64,000 nt of DNA. Origin: DSXH01 sp964532065 (lineage in GTDB: Bacteria; Bacteroidota; Ignavibacteria; Ignavibacteriales; Melioribacteraceae). Shown piece by piece: positions 8,849 to 17,155 of the stretch. The notes beneath the pieces were generated by a model. The model saw only the letters and a list, made by a program, of their open reading frames with translations, did no database searches and was not told the origin of the DNA. Within the stretch, counting starts at the first letter, position 1; every line of letters starts with the position of its first letter. A program made the position numbers and the translations under genes. Where the stretch lies: the NCBI GenBank assembly GCA_964532065.1, contig CAZHHG010000002.1, forward strand, positions 62,001 to 126,000. Reading direction: 5' to 3'.

Positions 8849-8874
8849 CTGTCGACAAATCTTCTTTAATTGAT

Positions 8875-8904
8875 AAAGGGATGTGAATAACATCCCTTTT
8901 TTTT
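8875..8904 (+). terminator. Intrinsic terminator of the nrf operon
   Basis: Perfect 10-bp stem AAAGGGATGT / ACATCCCTTT (8875-8884 and 8890-8899), 5-nt loop, with an unbroken T run from 8897 to 8904. It lies 26 bases after the porin stop. The arrangement is that of a strong plus-strand rho-independent terminator. Confidence 0.9.
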
Positions 8905-8937
8905 ATGTTTGACTTGAGAATAAATTTTAAATGAAAT

Positions 8938-9228
8938 ATGAAAATATTGGCAATTGAAAAAGAGAATAGCGGAGCCGATTCCGGGAAATTCGGTCTCTAT
9001 TCCAGGGAAGAGGCAAGAAGAGTTTGGGATCTATTTAAGGAGGGAATAATCCGCGAGATTTATTTCAGAGCCGATAAAAACGAAGCAATTCTTCTACTTG
9101 AATGCGGTGATGCAGCTGAAGCGGGAGAAATATTAAACACGTTACCGCTGGTCTCAAACGGGCTGATCCGTTTCGAAATCATTCCTCTTAAACCGTATCC
9201 CGGTTTTGAAAGGCTCTTTGCCGAATGA
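8938..9228 (+). CDS. Muconolactone-isomerase-like small protein
   Basis: 96-residue soluble protein. The body, EEARRVWDLFKEGIIREIYF followed by AILLLECGDAAEAGEILNTL and FEIIPLKPYPGFERLF, resembles the small ferredoxin-fold proteins annotated as muconolactone delta-isomerase-like or YCII-related. No aromatic degradation genes are nearby, so a true muconolactone activity is unlikely. Its TGA overlaps the ATG of the HAD hydrolase gene by four bases, so the two are co-translated. Confidence 0.6.
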   Translation: MKILAIEKENSGADSGKFGLYSREEARRVWDLFKEGIIREIYFRADKNEAILLLECGDAAEAGEILNTLPLVSNGLIRFEIIPLKPYPGFERLFAE

Positions 9229-9857
9229 TAAAATCAATCTTCTGGGATAACGACGGAATACTTGTAGATACTGAAAAACTCTACTATAAAGCGACTAAAC
9301 TTACATTTGAAAAAATCGGGATTGATCTGACCGACGAGATGTATGTTCAGTATTTTCTAAAACAGTCACACGGAACCTGGCATCTTGCTAAAGAACTCGG
9401 ATACAATGAAGAAACTATAACTCAATTGCGCAGAGATAGAAATCAGTTATACAGCAGGTTATTGGAAACAGAAATTGAAATTATCGAAGGAGCCGAATTT
9501 GTACTGAAAGAACTATATGGCAAAGTTAAAATGGGTATTGTTACAAGTTCACGAAAAGATCATTTCGAGATTATACATAATCAGACCGGCTTTTTAAAAT
9601 ATTTCGACTTTGTTATCACAAGCGAAGACGTAAAAAACACAAAACCGGATCCTGAGCCCTACCTCAAAGCTCTTCAAGTTTCGGGAATAAAAAGAGAGGA
9701 TTGCATTGTTGTCGAAGATTCTGAAAGAGGATTAAAAGCGGCTCTTCAGGCGGGATTGCGCTGTTATATAATTCCTACACACCTCACTTTAGACTCGGAT
9801 TTCACCGGTGCTGAAAAAGTTCTTAATAACATAAAAGAAATTCTTTCCTTAATTTGA
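9225..9857 (+). CDS. HAD-superfamily hydrolase (beta-PGM-like)
   Basis: 210 residues of HAD subfamily IA. Motif I is WDNDGILVDTE (nucleophile and acid Asp, residues 8 and 10), motif II is in GIVTSSRK, the lysine of motif III in NTKPDPEPY and the acidic motif IV in IVVEDSERGLKAALQAG. It should remove phosphate from a small sugar phosphate or be a phosphoglucomutase-like enzyme; substrate cannot be read from sequence. The start overlaps the preceding stop (ATGA). Confidence 0.88.
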   Translation: MIKSIFWDNDGILVDTEKLYYKATKLTFEKIGIDLTDEMYVQYFLKQSHGTWHLAKELGYNEETITQLRRDRNQLYSRLLETEIEIIEGAEFVLKELYGKVKMGIVTSSRKDHFEIIHNQTGFLKYFDFVITSEDVKNTKPDPEPYLKALQVSGIKREDCIVVEDSERGLKAALQAGLRCYIIPTHLTLDSDFTGAEKVLNNIKEILSLI

Positions 9858-9880
9858 TATCAAAGTTTAATAAACTTATA

Positions 9881-9924
9881 ATCCGTGGAAATCTTATTGA
9901 TCTGCGAAATCCGCGTTCTATTCC
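9881..9924. repeat. Possible dispersed-repeat remnant
   Basis: The stretch contains ATCCGTGGAAATC and ATCTGCGAAATCCGCG, the wording of short dispersed intergenic repeats that I recall from Bacteroidota/Chlorobi genomes. It sits between the HAD hydrolase and the GH35 gene. No second copy of this type is seen in the window, so the call is from memory of the pattern. Confidence 0.35.
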
Positions 9925-9939
9925 TTTTGAGGTATTTCT

Positions 9940-11739
9940 ATGAAAACAAAAATCATTTTATTATTTCTGATAATGTTCAGTTATGCTTCTTTATCAGCAC
10001 AGGAATTTAAAATCTCCGGCAGCAATTTTATTCTGGATGGAAAACCGTTCAGAATCTTTTCGGGTGAAATGCATTATAACCGGATACCAAAAGAATACTG
10101 GAAAGACCGTCTTACAAAACTGAAAGCAGCGGGATTAAATACGGTCTGTACATATGTATTCTGGAATGAACACGAGCCGTCTCCCGGCATATTCAATTTT
10201 TCGGGTAATCTGAATCTTGCCGAGTATATAAGGATTGCTCATTCGCTCGGATTGAAAGTTCTGCTGCGTCCCGGCCCGTATGTCTGTTCGGAATGGGACC
10301 TCGGCGGTTTGCCCCCATGGCTATTGAAACAACCTGATATAAAGCTCAGATGCATGGACGAAAATTATATGTCGGCTGTGGAGCGGTATCTGATGCGGCT
10401 CGGTAACGAACTTAAAGACCTTCAGATTACGCGCGGCGGACCTATTATAATGGTTCAGGTGGAAAATGAATACGGCAGCTACGGAAACGACAGGGAATAT
10501 ATGAAGGAATTGAAAAGTATAATCCGTAAAGCAGGATTCGATGTTGAGCTTTTTACGTCCGACGGACCGGCTCATTACTTATTAGAGAGCGGAACACTTG
10601 ATGATGTTGTTCCTGTGGTTAACTTCGGAGGTAATCCGCAGAAAGCTTTTGAGGAACTCGAAAAATTCAGGCAGGATATTCCTCATATGTGCGGTGAATA
10701 CTGGTGCGGATGGTTCACTCACTGGCGCGACGAAAAATGGGGAAGCGCCGACTGGGAACGCCAGAAAAAAGAATTGCAGTGGATGCTTGAGAACAACAAA
10801 TCATTCAACCTGTACATGTTCCATGGCGGGACAAATTTCGCTTTTTATGCCGGTGCTAACTTCAGCGATAAGTATGAACCGGACGTAACAAGCTACGATT
10901 ACGATTCACCACTCGATGAAGCCGGAAGACCCACTCAGAAGTATTGGGATATCCGTGAGATGCTTTCAAAATATCAGCCGGAGGGATCCGTTCTGCCCGA
11001 TGTTCCAAGTGATATTAAGTTTATCGAAATACCGGAAATCCATTTAGTAAAATCTGCAGATCTGTTTGATAATCTTCCCGCCCCCATCAAATCCGTTCAA
11101 CCGAAACCGATGGAGATGTTCGAACAGAATTTCGGATTTATTCTGTACAGAACGGAATTAATTGGACCGAACAGCGGGACTTTGAAAGTAACTGATCTGA
11201 ATGATTACGGACTGGTCTTTGTAGACGGGAAATATATCGGCACAATCGACCGCACAAAAAAAGAAAACTCAATTGTCCTACCCAAAACAGACGTGGATAA
11301 TCCTGTTCTTGAAATTCTTGTAGAAGGAATGGGGCGTATTAATTTCGGTCAGCAATTAATCGACCGGAAGGGAATTACCGAGCGCGTAACATTAGGCGGT
11401 GTAACATTGATGAACTGGGATGTGTTTACTCTCCCGATGGAGAACAGTTATTTAACCCGACTTAATTATAGCGGGATTGATACAACAAACGCGCCGAAAT
11501 TTTTTAAAGGTACATTTAATCTGAATGAAACCGGCGACACTTTTATAGATATGAGCAAATGGCAGAAAGGCGTTGTATGGGTTAACGGACACAGTCTTGG
11601 AAGGTATTGGAATGCCGGACCGCAGCAGAGATTATATTGCCCCGCACCGTGGCTTAAAAAAGGGGAGAATGAAATTGTCGTGTTTGATTTGCATGGTAAG
11701 AACCCTTTCTTAATTAATAGTTTCATTAATGCGAAGTAA
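9940..11739 (+). CDS. GH35 beta-galactosidase, secreted
   Basis: 599 residues with a signal peptide ending near SLSAQEF (residue 20-21). The catalytic TIM barrel (about 25-340) shows the GH35 hallmarks: SGEMHYNRIPKEYW, NEHEPSPGIFNF, GGPIIMVQVENEYG (acid/base Glu in NEYG) and MCGEYWCGWFTHW (nucleophile Glu). MFHGGTNFAFYAGANF follows, then C-terminal jelly-roll domains (about 375-595). It hydrolyses terminal beta-galactose from oligosaccharides outside the cytoplasm. It stands alone here, with no SusCD pair, some 19 kb from the GH92/GH20 group, which could share the same glycan substrates. Confidence 0.93.
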   Translation: MKTKIILLFLIMFSYASLSAQEFKISGSNFILDGKPFRIFSGEMHYNRIPKEYWKDRLTKLKAAGLNTVCTYVFWNEHEPSPGIFNFSGNLNLAEYIRIAHSLGLKVLLRPGPYVCSEWDLGGLPPWLLKQPDIKLRCMDENYMSAVERYLMRLGNELKDLQITRGGPIIMVQVENEYGSYGNDREYMKELKSIIRKAGFDVELFTSDGPAHYLLESGTLDDVVPVVNFGGNPQKAFEELEKFRQDIPHMCGEYWCGWFTHWRDEKWGSADWERQKKELQWMLENNKSFNLYMFHGGTNFAFYAGANFSDKYEPDVTSYDYDSPLDEAGRPTQKYWDIREMLSKYQPEGSVLPDVPSDIKFIEIPEIHLVKSADLFDNLPAPIKSVQPKPMEMFEQNFGFILYRTELIGPNSGTLKVTDLNDYGLVFVDGKYIGTIDRTKKENSIVLPKTDVDNPVLEILVEGMGRINFGQQLIDRKGITERVTLGGVTLMNWDVFTLPMENSYLTRLNYSGIDTTNAPKFFKGTFNLNETGDTFIDMSKWQKGVVWVNGHSLGRYWNAGPQQRLYCPAPWLKKGENEIVVFDLHGKNPFLINSFINAK

Positions 11740-11821
11740 TTTTGAATTTTCATCAAACAAAATTAATTTGCATTTAGATTTGGTTCAATCCGGATTTTCT
11801 AACATTTTTATATGATACTTT

Positions 11822-12301
11822 ATGATAAAAGCAAAGCACACTCTTATAACCATAATTTTATTTTCATCTTCATTATTCTCTCAATTCGATATTGATAAAT
11901 TCCGCGCTATTGATTTTACCTTTACGCAATCAGAAGTAAAATCACAATATCCCGATGCTAAATGGGAGGACCGTTCAGGCGAACGCGGCACATCAATCAG
12001 TTTTTATGATTGGCTTGAACCAAATTCAATTCGAGTTGTTTTTTCCTATAACACACAGAATGAAATGACCATTAAAACGCTAAGCAACGGAAAACGGAGT
12101 GAAATTGATGCAAAGAAATTCTACTCGCAGATTAAACAGATAGCGTCCGAGAAGTTCGGTGGAAAATATGAAGAAAAAAGTTTCTTTGGTGTCGATATGA
12201 TGATCTGGAAATCTGACCCGCAAATAGATGTCCTGTTAACCATGAAAGACGATAGAGCATCATTAATAATTGCAAAGAAAGGCACAATACCAATGATATA
12301 A
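11822..12301 (+). CDS. Secreted protein of unknown function
   Basis: 159 residues with an N-terminal signal (hydrophobic core ITIILFSSSLFS, cleavage near residue 20). The mature part starts FDIDKFRAIDFTFTQSEVKS and has alternating polar and hydrophobic strands (SIRVVFSYN, VLLTMKDDRASLIIAKK), so it is probably a small periplasmic alpha/beta domain. I do not recognise the family. It precedes the sugar-isomerase-like gene by 17 bases and may be co-transcribed with it. Confidence 0.65.
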   Translation: MIKAKHTLITIILFSSSLFSQFDIDKFRAIDFTFTQSEVKSQYPDAKWEDRSGERGTSISFYDWLEPNSIRVVFSYNTQNEMTIKTLSNGKRSEIDAKKFYSQIKQIASEKFGGKYEEKSFFGVDMMIWKSDPQIDVLLTMKDDRASLIIAKKGTIPMI

Positions 12302-12318
12302 TAATCCATGGAGAATGC

Positions 12319-13575
12319 ATGGAAGAACAAAAAATCAGATATGGTTTTATTCCGGTTGCCAGCAGCATCACATCTATACCCCGGGAGGAAATAGCCCGGG
12401 AAATTCAGATTACTCTCAATCAGTATGAAATATATCAGGTGGATGAACATTCTGTTACCCGCTCCATCCCCCTCCTTTATTTCATACTTACCGGCGGCAC
12501 GGAACAATTGGCTTACAATCTGATTACAGAGCGGAGAAAATACTTTAATCACGAACCTGTAATTCTCCTCGCTCATCCCGGCAATAATTCTCTTCCTGCA
12601 TCATTGGAAATTTTAGGGCGTCTTCAGCAGGAAGGAATGAAAGGAAGAATTATTTATCTGGATGAAACTTCTAATAAGGATTGCTGGCGCGATATTGAGA
12701 AAACTGTTAAATATTTCGAAGTCTATTATAAAATGCGGAATACGAAAATCGGACTTATCGGTGATCCGTCCGATTGGCTTATTGCAAGTATGCCCGGTCA
12801 CGAAGCGGTTCAACGTGTATGGGGCTCGCATTTAACGAAAATACCTCTCGAAGAATTGAAGAATATGATTCCTCAAATTACCGATGAAGAAATTGAAGAT
12901 GAACATTTCGCGTTTGTAAATAAGGCGGCTAATGTAAAAGAACCTTCAAAGAAAGAATTGAAAAATGTTGTTAAAGTATTTGCCGCTTTGAAAAAGGTTA
13001 TTGATGAATATAAAGTTGATGCAATTTCCCTTAGATGTTTCGACCTTGTAACTGACCTTAAAACCACCGGATGCTTTGCTCTCTCCAAGATGAACGATTA
13101 CGGTATTGTCGCTTCATGCGAAGGCGATATAGTGTCTACACTGGGAATGGTCTGGTCAAATTATCTTACAAATCAGATCCCCTGGATGGCAAATCCCTCA
13201 CGCATTGATGAGCAGAATAATTCTCTCTGGCTTGCTCACTGTACGGTACCCATCGGAATGGTTGCTAATTACAAACTCCGCTCACATTTCGAATCGGGGC
13301 TCGGTGTCGGAATCGAAGGGGAAATATCGAAAGGTAAAGCAACGCTTTTCAGAATCGGCGGACGCAATCTGGATAAACTCTGGATCTCAAATGCAGAAAT
13401 AATTCAATCCGGTTCGGAAGAGAATCTCTGCAGGACACAGGCACTGATTAAACTGCATGGAAGCTACAAAGTATCGGATCTCCTTTCCGAACCGCTCGGT
13501 AATCATATGCTTCTGCTACGGGGTAATTTCAGTAAAGAACTGACTGCCTGGTGGGAAATGTTTGTCGGTTATTAG
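12319..13575 (+). CDS. Fucose/arabinose isomerase-superfamily protein
   Basis: 418 residues. The C-terminal half has the metal-site pattern of the FucI/AraA fold: CEGDIVSTLGM (Glu and Asp), NPSRIDEQNNSLWLAHCTVP (His in AHC) and a later GGRNLD. The N-terminal half has Rossmann-like segments (LLYFILTGGTEQ, PVILLAHPGNNS, KIGLIGDPSDW). Members interconvert aldoses and ketoses in the cytoplasm; no kinase or aldolase partner lies beside it, so the sugar is unknown. Its stop overlaps by four bases the stop of the convergent corrinoid gene. Confidence 0.75.
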   Translation: MEEQKIRYGFIPVASSITSIPREEIAREIQITLNQYEIYQVDEHSVTRSIPLLYFILTGGTEQLAYNLITERRKYFNHEPVILLAHPGNNSLPASLEILGRLQQEGMKGRIIYLDETSNKDCWRDIEKTVKYFEVYYKMRNTKIGLIGDPSDWLIASMPGHEAVQRVWGSHLTKIPLEELKNMIPQITDEEIEDEHFAFVNKAANVKEPSKKELKNVVKVFAALKKVIDEYKVDAISLRCFDLVTDLKTTGCFALSKMNDYGIVASCEGDIVSTLGMVWSNYLTNQIPWMANPSRIDEQNNSLWLAHCTVPIGMVANYKLRSHFESGLGVGIEGEISKGKATLFRIGGRNLDKLWISNAEIIQSGSEENLCRTQALIKLHGSYKVSDLLSEPLGNHMLLLRGNFSKELTAWWEMFVGY

Positions 13576-14210
13576 GACATTAATGCGTCGGCGGTTTTAA
13601 CAGCGTCGTACGCGTCTCTTCCGTATCCGGCGGCCCCGATCTCTTCGGCAAATTTCTGATTGAGCGGAGCGCCTCCAACAATAAAAGGAACACTTACGTT
13701 CTTCTCTTTAAAATGATCTATCACCGGTTTCATATTGACCATGGTGGTTGTAAGAAGGGCCGACATCCCGATTAAATCCGGTTTATGAGCTTCATATTCC
13801 TGATAAAATTTATTTACATCGCACCCGGTTCCGATATCGATCACTTCGTACCCCGCGCCCTGCATCATTGTCGCAACAATATTCTTTCCGATATCGTGCA
13901 CGTCGCCTTTAACAGTTCCGATCAGAACCTTCCCTTTCGATTTAACCGCGCCGGAAAGCATAAGCGGTTCTATAACTTTCATAGATGTCTTCATTGCCCT
14001 TGCGGAAACAAGAACCTGGGGAACAAACATCTGGTTATCCCGGAATCTCTGACCAACAACCTCCATTCCTTTCATCAGGCCGTCATTCAGAATAGTCTGC
14101 GGATCGCACTTCTCGTCAATCAGTTCCTGTGTAATTCTCTGCGCATCAAGATGTTTGCCGGTAATAACAAACTGTGCGAGATCCGAAAGTTTATCCTGTG
14201 AGGCCATCAA
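13572..14210 (-). CDS. Orphan corrinoid (B12-binding) methyltransferase protein
   Basis: 212 residues with an N-terminal helical cap domain (about 1-90) and a C-terminal Rossmann B12-binding domain. GTVKGDVHDIGKNI carries the DxHxxG motif whose His replaces the lower axial ligand of cobalamin; SALLTTTM and VGGAPLNQKFAEEIGA complete the signature. Such proteins (MtaC/MtmC/MtbC type) carry a methyl group between a substrate-specific methyltransferase and an acceptor. No methyltransferase or reactivase gene is next to it in this window, so its partner must be elsewhere. Length is normal for the family. Confidence 0.9.
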   Translation of the reverse strand: MMASQDKLSDLAQFVITGKHLDAQRITQELIDEKCDPQTILNDGLMKGMEVVGQRFRDNQMFVPQVLVSARAMKTSMKVIEPLMLSGAVKSKGKVLIGTVKGDVHDIGKNIVATMMQGAGYEVIDIGTGCDVNKFYQEYEAHKPDLIGMSALLTTTMVNMKPVIDHFKEKNVSVPFIVGGAPLNQKFAEEIGAAGYGRDAYDAVKTADALMS

Positions 14211-14360
14211 TTCACCTGTCTAGTCTTCTGTTTTTTGGGTTCAAATTTAGAAAGGAAAATTATCAAATGCCCGTGTTTTGACCGGTTTTCGAAGATAATT
14301 TTAGATCAATATAAAAATTGCCGGTCTTTTTTCGATAATAAATCAAAAAGGATTTAATAA

Positions 14361-14762
14361 ATGAGATTTCTTTTTAATCTAGTCTTTCTCCTGTGTGTGC
14401 TTATTCTGATTTCTGCCTGTTCAACAGTAATTAATACGACCACTCAGGAAGTTGAACTGAAATCGAATCCGCCGAATGCAAAAATCACGATCAACGGTAA
14501 AAAATTCGGTACAACTCCGCGGATTGTAAATATTGATAGGGGATCTGATCATTCGGTTAAACTGGAACTTGATGGTCATGATTCATACGAGATCCAGGTT
14601 ACACGAAAGCTATCGGCGTGGTTCTGGCTGAATGCTTTGAACGGATTTATACCCGGTATGCTTACAGATATGATCACGGGTTCGATGTATAGTCTTCTTC
14701 CGGAAGTTGTTGAAGTGGAACTTGTTCCGGTAAAGGTTCAGGAGAAAACGGGCCGTCGGTAA
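14361..14762 (+). CDS. PEGA-domain lipoprotein
   Basis: 133 residues. A lipoprotein signal ends at ISACST (Cys20). Residues about 30-75 form a PEGA-like domain (VELKSNPPNAKITINGKKFG followed by TTPRIVNI). A hydrophobic, glycine-containing segment (about 88-113: AWFWLNALNGFIPGMLTDMI) follows and is probably membrane associated. PEGA domains are surface-layer or envelope modules of unknown binding partner. The gene is monocistronic, with the convergent pfkB-like gene downstream. Confidence 0.75.
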   Translation: MRFLFNLVFLLCVLILISACSTVINTTTQEVELKSNPPNAKITINGKKFGTTPRIVNIDRGSDHSVKLELDGHDSYEIQVTRKLSAWFWLNALNGFIPGMLTDMITGSMYSLLPEVVEVELVPVKVQEKTGRR

Positions 14763-14786
14763 ATTGATCCAGCTGAATTTATCTGA

Positions 14787-15677
14787 TTAGTCAATTAGTA
14801 ACGATCTGTATTTTTTATAAACACCATCATCGTCCGGCAGAGCACCCTCCACCATGCAAATCTCTTTTGCAAAACTGTTGGCCAGCAAATTCGTTCTATT
14901 TAATTCTAGCCCCATTAAATAACCGATTGCAAGAAGAGCCGAATAAGCGTCTCCGGCCCCGAGCGTATCAACGGGTTCAACAGGATCGCAACGGTAATAG
15001 TCCGATTCATTTCCGTCCGTTAACAAGGCACCTTCAGGCCCAAGCGTTATACTAAGAAGGTTAAGATCGAACTTCTCAATCAGTTGGCTTGAGGCCTCTT
15101 CAATTTGAGAGGAAAGTCCGAAATATTTTCTGAGTGATTCGAGTTCAGCATCGTTGATCTTGACCACGTTGGAAGTCTTTAATGACTCTTCCACCATCTC
15201 CTTTGTGAAGAACTCGTGCCGTAGGTTAAGGTCGCAAAAGTATTTCAGATTTTTCCCGAAAGTTGACTGGATAGCTCTCCTGGCGGTTTCGTTGCGCTGA
15301 CCGAATGTTCCGAAGTACAAAAGGTCGGTCTCCTCCTCAATAAGTCGGATAGATTTTTCATCGAGGGTGAAAAAATCAAAACAGTTATAACCGTTCATAC
15401 GGAATTGAGGACTCCTATTTTCATCGAGTGTTACGAGGACAGATCCGGTAGGATGTTCCTTGCTAATTGAAATGTGATCTGTTGGAAAACCGATCCCTTT
15501 TAGATGGTTAATAACCTCCATTCCGTAATCATCGTTGCCTACAGCAGAGATAAAATCAGCAACGCCTAAGATTTTCCATACATGATAGATAAAATTGAAC
15601 GGAGCTCCTCCGAGCCGCTTACCGTCGGGGTAGATGTCGTAAAGAATTTCGCCAAGAGCAGTTACTCTGAAGTACAT
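14787..15677 (-). CDS. PfkB-family sugar kinase (fructokinase-like)
   Basis: 296 residues from the ATG at 15677, which follows AAGGAG by ten bases; an upstream in-frame ATG at 15719 would start inside the hairpin described separately. The N-terminus has the sugar-binding GGAPFNFIYHVWKILG, and the C-terminus has the kinase signature DTLGAGDAYSALLAIGYLMG with the catalytic Asp in GAGD. PfkB kinases phosphorylate fructose, ribose or related sugars with ATP in the cytoplasm. The gene lies downstream of trxB but has an intervening terminator-like hairpin that contains part of its ribosome-binding site. Confidence 0.88.
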   Translation of the reverse strand: MYFRVTALGEILYDIYPDGKRLGGAPFNFIYHVWKILGVADFISAVGNDDYGMEVINHLKGIGFPTDHISISKEHPTGSVLVTLDENRSPQFRMNGYNCFDFFTLDEKSIRLIEEETDLLYFGTFGQRNETARRAIQSTFGKNLKYFCDLNLRHEFFTKEMVEESLKTSNVVKINDAELESLRKYFGLSSQIEEASSQLIEKFDLNLLSITLGPEGALLTDGNESDYYRCDPVEPVDTLGAGDAYSALLAIGYLMGLELNRTNLLANSFAKEICMVEGALPDDDGVYKKYRSLLID

Positions 15678-15716
15678 AAAAAAGCATCTCCTTAACAAAA
15701 CTAAAAGAGATGCTTT
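15678..15716 (-). terminator. trxB terminator overlapping the pfkB ribosome-binding site
   Basis: Perfect 10-bp inverted repeat, AAAGCATCTC (15681-15690) and GAGATGCTTT (15707-15716), 16-nt loop. Read on the minus strand the stem is followed by a run of six T at 15683-15678 and then directly by the pfkB ATG. The AAGGAG Shine-Dalgarno of pfkB occupies the loop/stem boundary, with GAG inside the 3' arm. It lies 31 bases behind the trxB stop. Confidence 0.75.
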
Positions 15717-15746
15717 CACAAAAGCAAATCGGAGTGCTTTATTAAA

Positions 15747-16691
15747 TCAGGCTGGTATCAATTCTTTCCTGATTGTATTAACATATTCAGCAGCGCTGAG
15801 GGCGGCTATTGTACCGTCCGCCACCGCAGTTGTTACCTGGCGGTAACGTTTAGCGATTGAATCCCCGGCGGCATAAACCCCCTTAATATTAGTGGACATA
15901 TTCTCATCAACCACAATCTCTCCGTACTGATTCAGATCTACTATTCCGGCAATTTTTTCCGTGTTGGGAACATATCCTATAAAAATAAATACACCGTCTA
16001 TTGTCATATCGGTAATTTCTCCGGTGCTCTGATTCTGGATCTTGATTCTCTCAAGCTTTTCATCACCGGAAAATTCAATAATCTTCGATTCCATGATAAA
16101 GTTTATTTTCGGATTTTTTCTGGCCTCTTCAATATAATGCTCGAATGCCTGGAAATGATCGAACTGATGTACAATTGTTACCTTTGAAGCATACTTCGTA
16201 AGGGAGACTGCCTCTTCAAGCGCGGAATTACCTCCGCCCACAACTACAATTTCCTTATCCTGGAAAAAGTCGCCGTCGCATGTTGCGCAGTATGAAATAC
16301 CTTTTCCTTTAAACCCGTCTTCTCCCGGCACCCCTATTGTTCTCGACTTTCCGCCCGTTGCGATTATTACCGAATACGCGGTATAGACATCTTTATTGTT
16401 TACAGTAACTTCTTTGATCTCATCCTGCAGATTCATACCGGTTATCTTCAGGTTGCTCTTAATTGTGCATCCGAATTTCTGTGCCTGGCTTTTCATAATT
16501 CTTGCCAGTTCGTATCCGCTTATGCTTTCTACTCCCGGATAGTTGGCGATTTCGTGTGTGAGAACCATCTGGCCGCCGACAGCTCCTTCATTAAGTATAA
16601 GGGTATTTACCTTAGCTCTTGATAAATAAATCCCGGCCGTGAGTCCGGCCGCTCCTGCGCCAATAACAATTACATCATAATGATTCTGCAT
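15747..16691 (-). CDS. trxB: Thioredoxin reductase
   Basis: 314-residue NADPH-dependent flavoprotein. The FAD site GAGAAGLTAGIYLSRA is at the N-terminus, the redox pair is in ISYCATCDGDFF, the NADPH site is VVVGGGNSALEEAVSL and the C-terminal FAD motif is GVYAAGDSIAKRYRQVTTAV. It reduces thioredoxin in the cytoplasm. The thioredoxin-like gene 26 bases upstream is in the same direction and is probably its partner. A terminator follows the stop. Confidence 0.96.
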   Translation of the reverse strand: MQNHYDVIVIGAGAAGLTAGIYLSRAKVNTLILNEGAVGGQMVLTHEIANYPGVESISGYELARIMKSQAQKFGCTIKSNLKITGMNLQDEIKEVTVNNKDVYTAYSVIIATGGKSRTIGVPGEDGFKGKGISYCATCDGDFFQDKEIVVVGGGNSALEEAVSLTKYASKVTIVHQFDHFQAFEHYIEEARKNPKINFIMESKIIEFSGDEKLERIKIQNQSTGEITDMTIDGVFIFIGYVPNTEKIAGIVDLNQYGEIVVDENMSTNIKGVYAAGDSIAKRYRQVTTAVADGTIAALSAAEYVNTIRKELIPA

Positions 16692-16717
16692 TTTAATTTT
16701 CTCCCGCTAAAGAAATA

Positions 16718-17065
16718 TTATTTCTTTCCGAATTGTTCGTCAAGAATTTCGGTTATCTGTTCTTTAGACTGGATGGAGCTTGTCGCCTTAACAACTTTTC
16801 CATTCTTATAATAGACAACAAAAGGCAATCCCTGAAAACTTCTGCATTCCGGAAGGTTTCTAATTACCTTTGCATCGGGAGTGTCGAATTCCATATCGGC
16901 GAACTTTACATTTTTATATTCACCTTCAAGTTCCTCCATCGATTCATAAACCGGAATACACATAGGTCCCATTCTTCCGCAGCAGATCATTACATTCTCA
17001 TTTTCCTGAAGAAGTTTAAAGTGTTCCTGTTCGGATAATACGTGTGTGAGGTTGGTTCTTAACAT
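16718..17065 (-). CDS. Thioredoxin-fold protein with altered active site
   Basis: 115 residues with the thioredoxin fold outline: strand-rich body VKFADMEFDT, cis-proline in QGLPFVVYYKNGKVV (about residues 80-95). The usual WCGPC is absent. The corresponding region reads NVMICCGRMGPMCIPVY (about residues 24-40): the resolving-position cysteine is kept in PMC, while the two other cysteines are adjacent, six residues earlier. It lies directly before trxB, so it is likely a redox partner of it with non-standard chemistry, possibly an odd thioredoxin conserved in this lineage. Not a typical TrxA. Confidence 0.8.
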   Translation of the reverse strand: MLRTNLTHVLSEQEHFKLLQENENVMICCGRMGPMCIPVYESMEELEGEYKNVKFADMEFDTPDAKVIRNLPECRSFQGLPFVVYYKNGKVVKATSSIQSKEQITEILDEQFGKK

Positions 17066-17155
17066 AAATTCTCCTGTTTTTGGAAAGTTAGATGAATCTG
17101 GCAGGAAAAGGATTCGGAATTGAAGGAGGGCTTAAGATGATTTGTAAATATATAT

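Noticed and set aside
13205..13402. 65-codon frame inside the sugar-isomerase-like gene
   Set aside because: Same-strand shadow in another frame of a well supported gene.
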